The notes beneath the pieces were generated by a model. The model had not been told where the DNA came from. It did no database searches and saw only the letters and a list, made by a program, of their open reading frames with translations. From Planctomyces sp. (GTDB taxonomy: Bacteria; Planctomycetota; Planctomycetia; Planctomycetales; Planctomycetaceae), in NCBI GenBank assembly GCA_005778115.1, contig SXKJ01000495.1, forward strand, positions 1-33,594: DNA of 33,594 nt, written 5' to 3'. Numbering within the stretch: the stretch's first letter is position 1; the number at the start of each line of letters is the position of its first letter. Below, in pieces: positions 17,008-24,357 of this stretch. A program made the position numbers and the translations under genes.

Positions 17008-19545
17008 ATGCCTAAAAACTTTCTGCTTGCGGTGGTCTGTCTGTGTTGGTTCCTCCCGCTGAATCACGCGGCCGATGAATTGTCGTCGGCGCAGACATTC
17101 CAGGTGGTCGCGCATCGCGGGTTGCTCAAGCACTCGCCGGAGAACACGTTGTCGAATTTCCGAGCCTGTACGGAGCTGCGGATTGGCTTTGAGGTCGATG
17201 TGCGACGCACCAAAGATGGGCATCTCGTCTGTGTGCATGACGACACGGTCGATCGTACGACGAAGGGGCACGGTGCGGTCAGCGATATGACGCTGGAACA
17301 GATCAAACAGCTCGATGCCAGTGCTCGGTTTGACTCGAAGTTTCAAGGGGAGCGAATCCCGACCTTCGACGAAGTCCTGGCCTTGATCGAGAAGCACGCG
17401 CGCGAGCCGGTGCTGATCGCGATTGATCTCAAGGTTCCGGACATCGAAGCGGATTGCGTGAAGGCGGCGAAGGCTAAGGGAGTGCTCGGCAAGTTGTTGT
17501 TCATTGGTACGACAATCGAATCGCCGGAAGTGCAGAGAAAGCTGAAGCGAACGGATCTTGTCGCACAGGTCGCGCGACTTGCTGTGAAATTGCCTGCAAA
17601 CTTGATGGAGAGCGAGTCGGATTGGGCCTATTTGCGGTTCGTGCCAACTCGTGATGAGGTCGCTCAAGTTCACAAGGCCGGCAAGCGAGTCTTCATCGCT
17701 GGTCCAACGGTCGCGGGATTGGAACGAGACAACTGGATCGCCGCGATCCGCGCCGGCGTCGATGCGATTCTCACTGACTATCCGCTCGAACTGGCCCAGG
17801 AAGTCCGCTCCAGCGAGAAGTCCATTCTGACCGTCGGCGATCGAGCCAACATGGAGTTCGACGAAGTCTCTCGTGAGTACATTCGCAACATGGCGCAATG
17901 GTCGCCGATCGGAGCCACGTTGCTCGGCGATCATCACTACGATCACGAACTAGATTCCCTCGACAACGACATGCGGCAGCGCGAGCGGGAGTTTTATCAG
18001 CGTTACCTCGCCAAGTTGGTTGCGATCGATCCTCGGCATCTCTCACGCGACAACCACGTCGATTACCGAGTGCTGAAGCAGCAATTGAAAGGGGACTTGT
18101 GGCGGCTCGATGAGTTGCAGGAGTGGGCCTGGAACCCGGTCCTCTACACGCAACTGACGGGCAACGCGATCTACGGCTTGATGGCTCGTGACTTCGCTCC
18201 CATCGAAGTGCGGTTGCGCAACGCCATCGAACGGCTCGAAAAGCTGCCCGGATTTCTGAGCGACGTTCGCAAGACGCTCGACCCCAAGCGAGTCCCGCCA
18301 ATCCACGCGGAAACTGCCGTCAAACAGAATCGCGGCGTACTGAGCATCATCGAGAACATGGTCCGGCCGCAGATCGACAAGTTGCCCAAAGTAAATCAAA
18401 AGGCGTTTCACGACGTGATGCCGCTGGTCAAAGAGGCCATCGAAGAGCATCAGCAGTGGCTCGAAAAGGAACTGTTGCCGAACGCGAAGGGCAACTTCCG
18501 CATCGGAGCTAAGGTGTTCGACGCTAAGCTGGCGTACTCACTGGGCAGCGGCCTGAGCCGGCCGGATGTCCGAGACCGCGCTGAATTTGAACTGCGTCGC
18601 GTACGAGCCGAGATGTATTCGATCGCGCGCGGTGTGATGCTCAAGGCCGACCCAAAGCGCGAGGGCGAGGCTCCCGCCGAGCCATCACCCGAACAACAGC
18701 AGAAAGTCATCACCGCCGCACTCGAAAGAGCGTATGCCGAGATTCCCGCTCGCGACGGCATTGTGGACTTCGCCAAGAAGTCGCTGGAGATGACCACCGA
18801 ATTCGTGCGTAAACACGACCTCGTGACGATCCCCAACGATCCGCTCGACATCATCCTGATGCCCGAGTTCCAGCGTGGCGTGTCGATCGCGTACTGCGAT
18901 TCACCGGGACCGCTCGATGTTGGTCTGAAGACGTATTACGCCGTCTCGCCGATCCCGGCCGATTGGACCGACAAGCAAGTCGGCTCGTTCCTACGCGAGT
19001 ACAACTTCCGCTCGATCCACGACCTGACGATCCACGAAGCGATGCCCGGCCACTTCCTGCAAATCGCGCACTCGAACCGCAGTCCGCGCCGCTTGCGAGC
19101 ACTCCTCTCCTCCGGCACGTTCGTTGAAGGCTGGGGCGTCTACTCCGAGCAGCTCATGTCCGAAGAAGGCTTCCTCGATCGCGATCCACTGATGCGGCTG
19201 ATCGCGCTCAAGTGGTACTTGCGAGGCGTCGCCAATTCGATCCTCGACCAGGCCATCCACGTCGATGGCATCAACCGCGAAGACGCGATGAAGCTGATGG
19301 TCCACGACACGTTCCAAGAAGAACGCGAAGCCGCTCTCAAATGGATTCGAGCACAACTCACCTCAACGCAACTCTCAACATACTTCGTCGGCTACCAAGA
19401 ACACCGCGACCTCCGCACCGCCGCCGAGAAAGCCTGGGGCGACAAGTTCACGCTCAAACGCTACCACGACGGCACGCTGTCGTTCGGCTCGCCGCCGGTG
19501 CGGTTCGTGAAGGCGCTACTGCTGGATGAGCCGATTCCAGAGTGA
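17008..19545 (+). CDS. GDPD-DUF885 fusion: glycerophosphodiesterase domain plus HExxPGH peptidase-like domain
   Basis: An 845-residue exported protein with a signal peptide (MPKNFLLAVVCLCWFLPLNHA). Residues about 30-270 form a glycerophosphodiester phosphodiesterase domain: AHRG (His36, Arg37), PENT (Glu45, Asn46), the E-x-D pair Glu62/Asp64, and His78 in VHDDT. These are the usual metal and catalytic residues. Residues about 290-840 form a DUF885 domain with HEAMPGH (676-682) and GTFVEGWGVYSEQL, the likely zinc-binding site of this metallopeptidase-like family. The GDPD part would act on glycerophosphodiesters; the DUF885 substrate is unknown. ATG 17008 is preferred over TTG 16996 because GAGG lies 6 bases upstream and the signal peptide begins there. 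A REGEAPAEP repeat peptide (about 551-559) interrupts the DUF885 part. Confidence 0.9.
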   Translation: MPKNFLLAVVCLCWFLPLNHAADELSSAQTFQVVAHRGLLKHSPENTLSNFRACTELRIGFEVDVRRTKDGHLVCVHDDTVDRTTKGHGAVSDMTLEQIKQLDASARFDSKFQGERIPTFDEVLALIEKHAREPVLIAIDLKVPDIEADCVKAAKAKGVLGKLLFIGTTIESPEVQRKLKRTDLVAQVARLAVKLPANLMESESDWAYLRFVPTRDEVAQVHKAGKRVFIAGPTVAGLERDNWIAAIRAGVDAILTDYPLELAQEVRSSEKSILTVGDRANMEFDEVSREYIRNMAQWSPIGATLLGDHHYDHELDSLDNDMRQREREFYQRYLAKLVAIDPRHLSRDNHVDYRVLKQQLKGDLWRLDELQEWAWNPVLYTQLTGNAIYGLMARDFAPIEVRLRNAIERLEKLPGFLSDVRKTLDPKRVPPIHAETAVKQNRGVLSIIENMVRPQIDKLPKVNQKAFHDVMPLVKEAIEEHQQWLEKELLPNAKGNFRIGAKVFDAKLAYSLGSGLSRPDVRDRAEFELRRVRAEMYSIARGVMLKADPKREGEAPAEPSPEQQQKVITAALERAYAEIPARDGIVDFAKKSLEMTTEFVRKHDLVTIPNDPLDIILMPEFQRGVSIAYCDSPGPLDVGLKTYYAVSPIPADWTDKQVGSFLREYNFRSIHDLTIHEAMPGHFLQIAHSNRSPRRLRALLSSGTFVEGWGVYSEQLMSEEGFLDRDPLMRLIALKWYLRGVANSILDQAIHVDGINREDAMKLMVHDTFQEEREAALKWIRAQLTSTQLSTYFVGYQEHRDLRTAAEKAWGDKFTLKRYHDGTLSFGSPPVRFVKALLLDEPIPE
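18659..18684. repeat. Short imperfect palindrome, family H, inside the DUF885 coding region
   Basis: GGCGAGGCTCCCGCCGAGCC is an imperfect hairpin, with GGC..GGC against GCC..GCC around a 4-base loop. It encodes GEAPAEP in frame within KREGEAPAEPSPEQQQ. I recall this peptide, and its antisense GSAGASPS, from many planctomycete proteins, which points to a dispersed repeat. Only one copy is present here, so the window alone does not prove it. Confidence 0.5.
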
Positions 19546-19581
19546 CCCCTGGAGGGCGGCAGCAAGCTGTCACACTTCAGG

Positions 19582-20571
19582 TCAGCCCCGGACTGGATCA
19601 TTCTGCGTCCACGGGGGCGGACATGCCGCGTCGAGTTGTTTGAAGTGATCAACCGAGAGTTTCACGCTGGCAGCCGCGATCGCGTCTTCGATTTGATCGA
19701 GCCGTTTGACTCCGACGATCGGTGATGTGACAGATGGTTGAGTCAGCGTCCAGGCGAGCGCAAGCTGCGACATCGGTACGCCAAGTTCTTTCGCGACAGC
19801 TTCCGCTCGTTCCAGCCGGTCGAACAGCGGGTCTTCGAGCTTCCAGATCCAATCCGGTTTCTCGGCGGCTCGTGAGTCCGTTGGTGGCAGCTGACCGCGT
19901 CGGTACTTGCCGGTCAGCAAGCCGCTTTGCAACGCCTGATACGGAGTCACTCCGATATTGTGCTTGCGGCAGAACGCGAGGTCGTGATGGAACTCGCGAC
20001 GCAGTAGGCTGAACGGAATCTGTGATGAGACGACTCGCGGCCAGCCATGTCGCTCGGCCAGCCAGAGGCATTCGCAAATCTGCCAGCCATAGTGATTCGA
20101 CAGGCCGAGGTATCGCACCTTGCCTGCCTTCACCGCTTGATCAATGGCGGCCAGAGACGTTTCCAGCGGCACCTCTTTGTCCGGCCAATGCAGAATGTAG
20201 AGGTCGATGTAATCGGTCTTCAGTCGCTGTAGGCTGCGATCGACTTCTCGCAGGATGTGCGTTGATGACAGGCCTCGATCCTGCGGCCCTGGACCGACCG
20301 GTGCTGCAACCTTTGTCGCAAGAATCGCTTTGTCGCGCCGTCCGATCAGTGCCTTGCCGACGATCTCTTCCGCCACGCCACCGGGGCTGCCGAGGAATCG
20401 CTTGTAGCCCTCATAGACATTCGCGGTGTCGATGAAGTTGATGCCCCGATCCATCGCGGCGTGAATCAGTTTGATCGAATCGACCTCGCCGACCGGCGCG
20501 CCGAAGGTCATCGTTCCCAAACAAATCGGCGACACGAGCAGGCCGCTCGAACCGAGGTTGCGATACTGCAT
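19582..20571 (-). CDS. Aldo/keto reductase (YajO/Tas-like)
   Basis: A 329-residue cytoplasmic NADPH-dependent oxidoreductase with a TIM-barrel fold. The N-terminus MQYRNLGSSGLLVSPICLGT and the phrase GINFIDTANVYEGY are diagnostic. The catalytic tetrad is complete: Asp48, Tyr53, Lys87 (LATKV) and His128 (LYILHWPD). The end of the barrel has WTLTQPSVTSPIVGVKRLDQI, the cofactor-phosphate loop region. The substrate is not evident. The start at 20571 is chosen over an upstream ATG (20601) because AGGAG lies at 20585-20581, 9 bases before it, and family members begin at this position. It diverges from the Gfo/Idh/MocA gene, 170 bases away. Confidence 0.94.
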   Translation of the reverse strand: MQYRNLGSSGLLVSPICLGTMTFGAPVGEVDSIKLIHAAMDRGINFIDTANVYEGYKRFLGSPGGVAEEIVGKALIGRRDKAILATKVAAPVGPGPQDRGLSSTHILREVDRSLQRLKTDYIDLYILHWPDKEVPLETSLAAIDQAVKAGKVRYLGLSNHYGWQICECLWLAERHGWPRVVSSQIPFSLLRREFHHDLAFCRKHNIGVTPYQALQSGLLTGKYRRGQLPPTDSRAAEKPDWIWKLEDPLFDRLERAEAVAKELGVPMSQLALAWTLTQPSVTSPIVGVKRLDQIEDAIAAASVKLSVDHFKQLDAACPPPWTQNDPVRG

Positions 20572-20741
20572 GAATTCCGTCTCCTGACGATGTTGTTCCA
20601 CGGCGTGCGAGTTTCAAACGGGGCGTCATCGAAGCCCGATGACGAGCGTTCGTCAAGCGAATTGATGCTTCCCAATCGCCGAGATTTCGTTCATTCTTCC
20701 GCCCGTTTCAGACTACTCGAATCTCAATCCACAAGAGCATC
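20572..20741. promoter_or_regulatory. Divergent promoter region between aldo/keto reductase and Gfo/Idh/MocA genes
   Basis: The promoters of both genes should lie in these 170 bases. A perfect 8-bp stem, CGTCATCG (20624-20631) and CGATGACG (20637-20644), with a 5-base loop could be an operator or a small REP-like hairpin. It lacks a GTAG head. Promoter boxes cannot be assigned with confidence. Confidence 0.35.
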
Positions 20742-21845
20742 ATGCCCAACAAAGTTCGCATCGCCATCATCGGAGCCGGAGCGGTTTCCGATTATCACCA
20801 CGTCCCCGGAATTCGGATCGACTCGCGCTGCGAGTTGGTCGCTGTCTGCGATCCGAACGACCAACTGCTCAACCAGCGGCAGAAGGATTGGGGACCGACC
20901 AAGAAGACGACGCAGTTCGAGGAGATCGCAGCCGATCCGGACATCGACGCGGTCATCATCGCCACGCCGAACTTTACTCACAAACCGATCGCGTTGGCGT
21001 GTATCGCCGGCGGTAAGCATGTCATGTGCGAGAAGCCGCTGGGACTGAATTTCTCCGAGTCAGCCGAAATGTTCCGAGCCGCTCGCGATAAGAACCTGCG
21101 GCACATGACCGCGTTCACGTATCGGTTCGCTCCGTCGATGCGTTATGTGCGGCATCTCGTGAAGAGCGGGGCGCTCGGCACACCGCGGCACTTTCGGAGC
21201 CAGCGGTTTCTCGACTGGCCGGAGACGAGTTGGGGTTGGCGGCAGTACAAGAATCTCGCGGGAGCCGGCGACCTCTTTGACATGACGATTCATCGCATCG
21301 ACTTCTCGATGGACCTGATGGGGCCGATCAGGACGATCTGCGGCGCGGTCGCTCAATTCGCCAAGCGTGAGAAGACAAACGACGGCCAGGCGTGTGCGCC
21401 GTCGGAGGTCGATGACTGGTCTTCGCTGATCGGCCTGTTCGCCAATGGAGCGACCGGCGTGTGGGAAGGGAGCACGCTGATGAAGGGGCATCACAACAAC
21501 GGCTTCGGCTACGAATGGGCCGAGGTCAACGGCAGCGAAGGTTCGGCCGCGTATCAGCTCACCGATCCGAATAACATCGTCATCGGCAAGCATGGCGGCA
21601 CGATGCAGAAGCAAGCGGTCCCGCGCGAGTTCCTCGTCATCCCCGGCAGCCCGCGCAATCCCCATGATGGAGTTCCCAGCACGGTCTTCCGCTATGACCT
21701 CGTCTGGGAGTTCATGTCGGCGATCACCGAAGGTCGCGACTGCGTTCCCGGTTTCGACCACGGGGCACTCGCCCAAGCCGTTGCCGACGCGACGCTCGAA
21801 TCATTTGAGAAAAAAACGTGGGTGAATATCGACGCGAAGCTGTAG
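20742..21845 (+). CDS. Gfo/Idh/MocA family NAD(P)-dependent oxidoreductase
   Basis: A 367-residue dehydrogenase. The N-terminal Rossmann domain has IAIIGAGAVSDYHHVPG (Gly11-Ala-Gly13), and VAVCDPND provides the acidic residue after strand 2. Catalytic EKP is at residues 97-99 (HVMCEKPLGLN). The C-terminal alpha/beta domain includes GAGDLFDMTIHRIDFSMDL, where the conserved His of the family substrate site is visible. Members oxidise or reduce sugars and inositols; this one's substrate is not identifiable. No signal peptide is present, so it is cytoplasmic, unlike the many Tat-exported planctomycete members. CAAGAG upstream is a weak ribosome binding site. Confidence 0.94.
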   Translation: MPNKVRIAIIGAGAVSDYHHVPGIRIDSRCELVAVCDPNDQLLNQRQKDWGPTKKTTQFEEIAADPDIDAVIIATPNFTHKPIALACIAGGKHVMCEKPLGLNFSESAEMFRAARDKNLRHMTAFTYRFAPSMRYVRHLVKSGALGTPRHFRSQRFLDWPETSWGWRQYKNLAGAGDLFDMTIHRIDFSMDLMGPIRTICGAVAQFAKREKTNDGQACAPSEVDDWSSLIGLFANGATGVWEGSTLMKGHHNNGFGYEWAEVNGSEGSAAYQLTDPNNIVIGKHGGTMQKQAVPREFLVIPGSPRNPHDGVPSTVFRYDLVWEFMSAITEGRDCVPGFDHGALAQAVADATLESFEKKTWVNIDAKL

Positions 21846-21888
21846 AATGCCCGCGGCTGAGCAATGCCCTTCCTGACGGCGAACGAAC

Positions 21889-22686
21889 ATGACCACGCTG
21901 ACCATTCCCGAACTTCTGGAACGTATCGAATACCCCGATAGCGACGGGCTACCCATGTCTGACAACACGTTGCAGTGGTATTGGATGGTGCTCATCAAGG
22001 AAGGGTTGGAGATTCTGTTCGCGGATGATCCCAATGTGTTCGTGGCGGGCAACCTGCTGTGGTATCCCGTCGAAGGGGATAATCGCTTCCGAATGGCCCC
22101 CGATGTGTTTGTTGTCAAGGGACGTCCCAAGGGGTATCGCGGTTCGTACATGCAATGGCGCGAGGGAGGACTGCCACCACAGGTGGTTTTTGAAGTGCTC
22201 TCGCCAGGTAATACCGCGAGGGAGATGGCGGAGAAGACCGACCTTTACGACGAGTACGGCGTCGAAGAGTTCTACATCTACGATCCCGATCGGGGCACTT
22301 TGCGAGGGTTCGCTCGCCGTGACGGCGTTTGGGCACCGATCCCGTCGATGCAGAACTGGGTGAGTCCTCGGTTGGGGATCGTCTTTCGGCTGGAGGACGG
22401 GGAGTTGGTGCTGACTGGCCCGGATGGTGTCCGCTTCATCTCGTCCGTCGACCGAGACCGTCAATGGAAACAAGCCGAGTCCCGTGCCGAGCAGCAGCAA
22501 CGCCGTGCTGAGCAGCAGCAAAGCCGTGCTGAGCAGCAACAGCGATTTGCCGAGGAACAACAGCGTTTGGCCGAACAGCAACAATTACTGACCGAAGAGC
22601 AGCGGCGGCTCGCGGGGCAAGAGAAAGACCGAGCCGACCGTTTGGCGGCGAAACTCCGTGCGGCGGGTATCGACCCGGATCAGTGA
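21889..22686 (+). CDS. Uma2 family (DUF820) PD-(D/E)XK nuclease-like protein with heptad-repeat tail
   Basis: A 265-residue protein. Residues about 1-190 are a Uma2/DUF820 domain, a restriction-endonuclease-like fold greatly expanded in cyanobacteria and planctomycetes; its biological role is unclear. Visible family motifs are RMAPDVFVVKG (active-site Asp), PPQVVFEVLSPGN (Glu) and YDEYGVEEFYIYDPD. The tail (about 198-246) is seven 7-residue repeats such as SRAEQQQ, RRAEQQQ and RLAEQQQ, and should form a coiled coil; it ends AAKLRAAGIDPDQ. The start ATG is well placed for the family. The next gene (AAA ATPase) begins 3 bases after the stop, so the two are almost certainly cotranscribed. Confidence 0.9.
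   Translation: MTTLTIPELLERIEYPDSDGLPMSDNTLQWYWMVLIKEGLEILFADDPNVFVAGNLLWYPVEGDNRFRMAPDVFVVKGRPKGYRGSYMQWREGGLPPQVVFEVLSPGNTAREMAEKTDLYDEYGVEEFYIYDPDRGTLRGFARRDGVWAPIPSMQNWVSPRLGIVFRLEDGELVLTGPDGVRFISSVDRDRQWKQAESRAEQQQRRAEQQQSRAEQQQRFAEEQQRLAEQQQLLTEEQRRLAGQEKDRADRLAAKLRAAGIDPDQ
22480..22626 (+). repeat. Seven 21-base tandem repeats encoding a coiled-coil tail in the Uma2 gene
   Basis: Seven consecutive units of 21 bases start at 22480, 22501, 22522, 22543, 22564, 22585 and 22606. The first three are nearly identical at the DNA level (core CGTGCYGAGCAGCAGCAA); the later ones drift. Each encodes one heptad with Ala, Glu and Gln at fixed positions. The near identity of the early units points to recent unit duplication, so the copy number may vary between strains. 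Confidence 0.9.
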
Positions 22687-22689
22687 GTT

Positions 22690-24255
22690 ATGCCATCGAC
22701 CCTCAAGTCGCTCGTGCAGTCCCGGCATCCGCTGATCTCGATTGAGACACGGGATGAGGAACACGCTATCGAACTCGTTCGCGAGATCGCGAAGGAGTTG
22801 TCGCGACCGCTTTACGAATGGTCGATGACGGCTGGGATGAGGCAGCTTGATAAAAAGGGGACGTGGCAGCCGGTGGCAATGCAGACCGGGAAGACATTGA
22901 AGGTCTTCACTCCGATCGCTGGCAGCGACGAGGAGCCAGAGGGCTCGAAGACGAAACTCATCAAGAAGGCCGTTGATGCGTTGACCGTAGTGGTCGAGGT
23001 GTCGAACAGCGCGATGTATGTCTTCAAGGATTTGGGGCCGCACGCCAAGGACGCTCATGTGCAGCGTTTACTACGCGATGCGGCCAGCCTGCCGGAGACT
23101 CGCCGAAGCACGGTCATCCTGGTGGATTCGGGATCGCTACCCGACGACGTGCGACAGTTGGCGGTCCCGTATGACGTGGGCTGGCCGAGCCTCGAAGAAC
23201 TGGAGCAGGTCGTCAAGCAGACGTTTTCGCGGATTCGCAAAGAGAGTCTGCAGGAGATTACCGCGACGCTGACTCGCCGCGAGATGGACCATCTAGTGCA
23301 AACCCTGCGTGGCCTGACTCGGACGGAAGCGGAGCGAGTCGTGGCGTCGGTCATCTATCAAGATTTCTCGCTGTCGGGAGAAGACTTGCCGGCGGTGTTG
23401 GATGCGAAGCGATCGTTGCTGGGATCGGCGGGCAGCTTGGAGTCGATCGCGGTGGACTTCACAATTGAGGACGTTGGCGGCTTTGCGAATCTGAAGGCGT
23501 GGTTGCGGCAGCGGCGCGGTGGCTTCAGCAAAAAGGCTCGCGAGTTTGGCCTCGTCCCGCCGCGAGGCATCTTGATGCTCGGAGTTCCCGGCTGCGGCAA
23601 AAGCCTCTGTGCGAAAGCGGTCGCGGCGGATTGGGAGATGCCCTTGCTGCGGCTCGATCCGGGAGTGCTCTACAACAAATTTATTGGCGAAACCGAACGG
23701 CAACTTCGCGAGGCGTTGGCTCAGGCAGAGGCGATGGCTCCGGTGATCCTGTGGATTGATGAGATTGAAAAGGCGTTCGCGTCCGCATCGGGCGGCTCGG
23801 CGGACGGCGGCCTCTCGAAGCGCGTGTTTGGCTCGCTGCTGTCGTGGATGCAGGACCATCGTCATCCGATCTTTTTGGTGGCGACGGCGAACGATATCTC
23901 GGCGTTGCCGCCCGAACTGATGCGCAAAGGCCGCTTCGACGAAGTCTTTTTTATTGATCTGCCGACGCCGGAAGCCCGCATGAATATCCTCTCGATTCAC
24001 TTGGTGCGCCGCGAGCGCGATCCCGCGCACTTCGATCTGATGCAACTCGCCGAAGCGTCCGGTGGCTTCAACGGTGCCGAATTGGAACAAGCGATCCTGG
24101 CAGCGATGTACGGTGCCTATCAGGAAGGCTGCCAACTGGAGGATCGCCACATCATTGAGGAGATGTCGAAAACCCGACCGCTCTCGGTCCTGATGTCCGA
24201 GCGCATCACCGAGCTTCGCGATTGGGCCTGCGACCGCTGCGTCTCGGCGGATTGA
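22690..24255 (+). CDS. AAA family ATPase, Ycf46-like
   Basis: A 521-residue cytoplasmic ATPase. The N-terminal half (about 1-250) begins with LVQSRHPLISIETRDEEHAIELV, the typical Ycf46 opening, and has a degenerate ATPase-like fold including STVILVDSG. The second half is a classical AAA module: Walker A GVPGCGKS (298-305, Lys304), Walker B VILWIDEIEKAF (Asp357, Glu358), sensor I ATANDIS, and arginine fingers in MRKGRFDEVF (Arg412 and Arg415). An AAA lid follows with GGFNGAELEQAI. Cyanobacterial Ycf46 has been linked to photosynthetic carbon use; the role in non-photosynthetic bacteria is unknown. Its start, 3 bases after the Uma2 stop, suggests translational coupling. Confidence 0.92.
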   Translation: MPSTLKSLVQSRHPLISIETRDEEHAIELVREIAKELSRPLYEWSMTAGMRQLDKKGTWQPVAMQTGKTLKVFTPIAGSDEEPEGSKTKLIKKAVDALTVVVEVSNSAMYVFKDLGPHAKDAHVQRLLRDAASLPETRRSTVILVDSGSLPDDVRQLAVPYDVGWPSLEELEQVVKQTFSRIRKESLQEITATLTRREMDHLVQTLRGLTRTEAERVVASVIYQDFSLSGEDLPAVLDAKRSLLGSAGSLESIAVDFTIEDVGGFANLKAWLRQRRGGFSKKAREFGLVPPRGILMLGVPGCGKSLCAKAVAADWEMPLLRLDPGVLYNKFIGETERQLREALAQAEAMAPVILWIDEIEKAFASASGGSADGGLSKRVFGSLLSWMQDHRHPIFLVATANDISALPPELMRKGRFDEVFFIDLPTPEARMNILSIHLVRRERDPAHFDLMQLAEASGGFNGAELEQAILAAMYGAYQEGCQLEDRHIIEEMSKTRPLSVLMSERITELRDWACDRCVSAD

Positions 24256-24357
24256 TGGAGGTTTTGTAGGATTGGCTTTCCTGCCCGTCCGTCTCCGTTT
24301 GCAAAAGAGGGACTGGCAACCCGCCGACGGCGGACCATCTTTCGAACGAGGCATTCG

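Noticed and set aside
22480..22626. Regular 21-base repeats as a CRISPR array
   Set aside because: The units are contiguous without spacers, in frame, and encode a heptad coiled coil.
23293..24354. Minus-strand open frame (353 codons) opposite the AAA ATPase
   Set aside because: The plus-strand ATPase is intact with Walker A and B motifs; the antisense translation is a low-information shadow.
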